A stretch of 64,000 nucleotides of DNA, taken from assembly GCA_965220185.1 (NCBI GenBank), contig OZ244807.1, positions 1,736,001 to 1,800,000 of the forward strand, written 5' to 3'. Made by a program: the position numbers and the translations under genes. The notes beneath the pieces are model-generated. The model did not search any database, was not told the DNA's origin, and saw only the letters and a program-made list of their open reading frames with translations. Source of the stretch: Azotimanducus sp965220185. Its GTDB lineage: Bacteria; Pseudomonadota; Gammaproteobacteria; Pseudomonadales; Azotimanducaceae. This document shows, in pieces, positions 63,072 through 64,000 of the stretch (within the stretch, counting starts at the first letter, position 1; the number at the start of each line of letters is the position of its first letter).

Positions 63072-64000
63072 GCACGCAGCAGCGCGTGTTCGCGAAGCGC
63101 TTGAATTTTGTCGCGGATCGCGGCCGCTTCCTCAAACTCAAGATTCTCTGCGTGCTTGTGCATCTTCGATTCAAGCGCAGATAAAAGCTTGCCAAACGCT
63201 TTCTCGTCACCGAGAGGCAAGTTATTGATTTCCTTAGCGATACTTGCCTTGGCTTCGCGCTCGCTGGCAGGTGTTGCCCGCTCGATAATGTCGATCACCT
63301 TCTTCTCGATGCCTTTCGGCGTGATGCCGTGCTCTCGGTTGAAAGCAAGCTGCTTGTCGCGCCGTCGGTCGGTTTCTTCAATGGCGCGTTTCATCGACCC
63401 CGTGACCACATCAGCGAAGAGAATGGCGCGGCCATTGACGTTGCGGGCGGCGCGGCCAATGGTCTGCACGAGCGAGCGCTCGGCGCGCAGGAAGCCTTCC
63501 TTGTCGGCGTCGAGTATGGCCACGAGGGATACCTCTGGCATGTCGAGCCCCTCGCGCAAAAGATTGATGCCGACCAGCACGTCGAACTCGCCGAGCCGCA
63601 GGTCGCGCACGATTTCAGTGCGCTCGACAGTGTCAATATCCGAGTGCATGTAGCGAACGCGCACGCCCATTTCAGCGAGATACTCGGTGAGATCCTCAGC
63701 CATGCGCTTGGTCAGCGTAGTCACCAGCACACGCTCGCCGCGTCCCACAACCTGTCGAATTTCTTCAAATAGCTGATCGACTTGCGTTGATGCCGGCAGC
63801 ACCTCGACGGCCGGGTCGACGAGGCCGGTCGGACGCACGAGCTGCTCGACGACATGGTCGGAAGTATCGCGCTCAAAATTGCCAGGCGTCGCCGAGACGA
63901 ACACCGTCTGCGGACAAAGCCGCTCCCATTCATCGAACCTCAACGGCCGGTTGTCGAGTGCCGAAGGCAGCCTGAACCCGTACTCGACGAGCGTCTCTTT
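63068..64000 (-). CDS. uvrB: Excinuclease ABC subunit B, C-terminal part, truncated by the window
   Basis: The frame is open from the window end at 64000 and reads KETLVEYGFRLPSALDNRPL onward, the standard middle of UvrB; 310 residues are visible and the start lies outside. Helicase motifs V and VI are present in GINLLREGLDMPEVSLVAILDADKEGFLRAERSLVQTIGRAARN, and the C-terminal UVR motif that contacts UvrC is FEEAAAIRDKIQALREH. UvrB handles damage verification in nucleotide excision repair. It converges on the SDR gene with a 4-base overlap. Confidence 0.96.
   Translation of the reverse strand, partial: KETLVEYGFRLPSALDNRPLRFDEWERLCPQTVFVSATPGNFERDTSDHVVEQLVRPTGLVDPAVEVLPASTQVDQLFEEIRQVVGRGERVLVTTLTKRMAEDLTEYLAEMGVRVRYMHSDIDTVERTEIVRDLRLGEFDVLVGINLLREGLDMPEVSLVAILDADKEGFLRAERSLVQTIGRAARNVNGRAILFADVVTGSMKRAIEETDRRRDKQLAFNREHGITPKGIEKKVIDIIERATPASEREAKASIAKEINNLPLGDEKAFGKLLSALESKMHKHAENLEFEEAAAIRDKIQALREHALLRA

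Overview
The window is a continuous piece of a moderately GC-rich bacterial chromosome, almost certainly from a gammaproteobacterium. Gene order supports this more than any single gene: ndk-rlmN-rodZ-hisS-yfgM-bamB-der, rpoZ-spoT-ridA-recG, hslV-hslU-ubiE-ubiB with a DUF971 gene inside, and degP-like protease-lepA. An outer membrane is implied by BamB, a TonB-dependent receptor and lipoproteins. Genes are dense, with many 1-8 nt stop/start overlaps and frequent GTG or TTG starts. No tRNA, rRNA or CRISPR was seen.

Layout. 1-3,370: dienelactone hydrolase, HisN-like phosphatase, pterin dehydratase, and a convergent DAHP synthase. 3,387-6,266: a solitary nuclease-methylase fusion sitting between aroG and purN. 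6,289-10,742: purN, a MaoC-like hydratase and a complete DctP-Q-M TRAP transporter, all on the minus strand. 10,817-14,677: three-gene proton-pumping transhydrogenase plus a phosphotransferase-like gene. 14,744-18,378: HpcH-type aldolase, a gene-free stretch full of hairpins, a metallo-beta-lactamase-fold hydrolase and a malonyl-CoA-synthetase-like ligase. 18,365-26,961: a tight housekeeping series (trmJ, iscS, ndk, rlmN, short rodZ, hisS, yfgM, bamB, der). 27,162-27,778: a secreted-protein gene held out of frame by a run of 17 C. 27,948-34,160: M23 peptidase, xseA, SDR, DegP-like protease, lepA. 34,292-38,725: a beta-helix-like lipoprotein and a TonB-dependent receptor. 38,776-39,856: a two-gene PIN-domain module. 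39,978-48,556: small lipoprotein, LLM oxidoreductase, and the ubiB/ubiE/hslUV/SPOR/priA block on the minus strand. 48,651-53,553: rpoZ-spoT-ridA-recG. 53,603-54,691: a second, broken copy of the PIN module. 54,764-60,324: fdxA, mutS, mpl and a pyrophosphate-type phosphofructokinase. 60,485-63,071: amidohydrolase and SDR. 63,068-64,000: the 3' part of uvrB.

How it fits together. Most of the window is core metabolism and genome maintenance (DNA repair: MutS, UvrB, RecG, PriA, ExoVII; protein quality: HslUV, DegP-like, BamB, YfgM; ubiquinone: UbiB, UbiE; stress signalling: SpoT, RpoZ). Accessory material is inserted at a few points between these genes.

The most notable signals are: (1) the poly-C contingency-like tract at 27,178-27,194; (2) the intact and decayed copies of the same small-protein/PIN-domain pair, which look like a toxin-antitoxin-type module; (3) a TA-flanked inverted-repeat element at 15,764-16,030 whose right end supplies the ribosome-binding region and the first base of the start codon of the next gene; (4) a run of back-to-back hairpins just before it; (5) helically phased ATGACA boxes over a promoter at 39,865-39,926.
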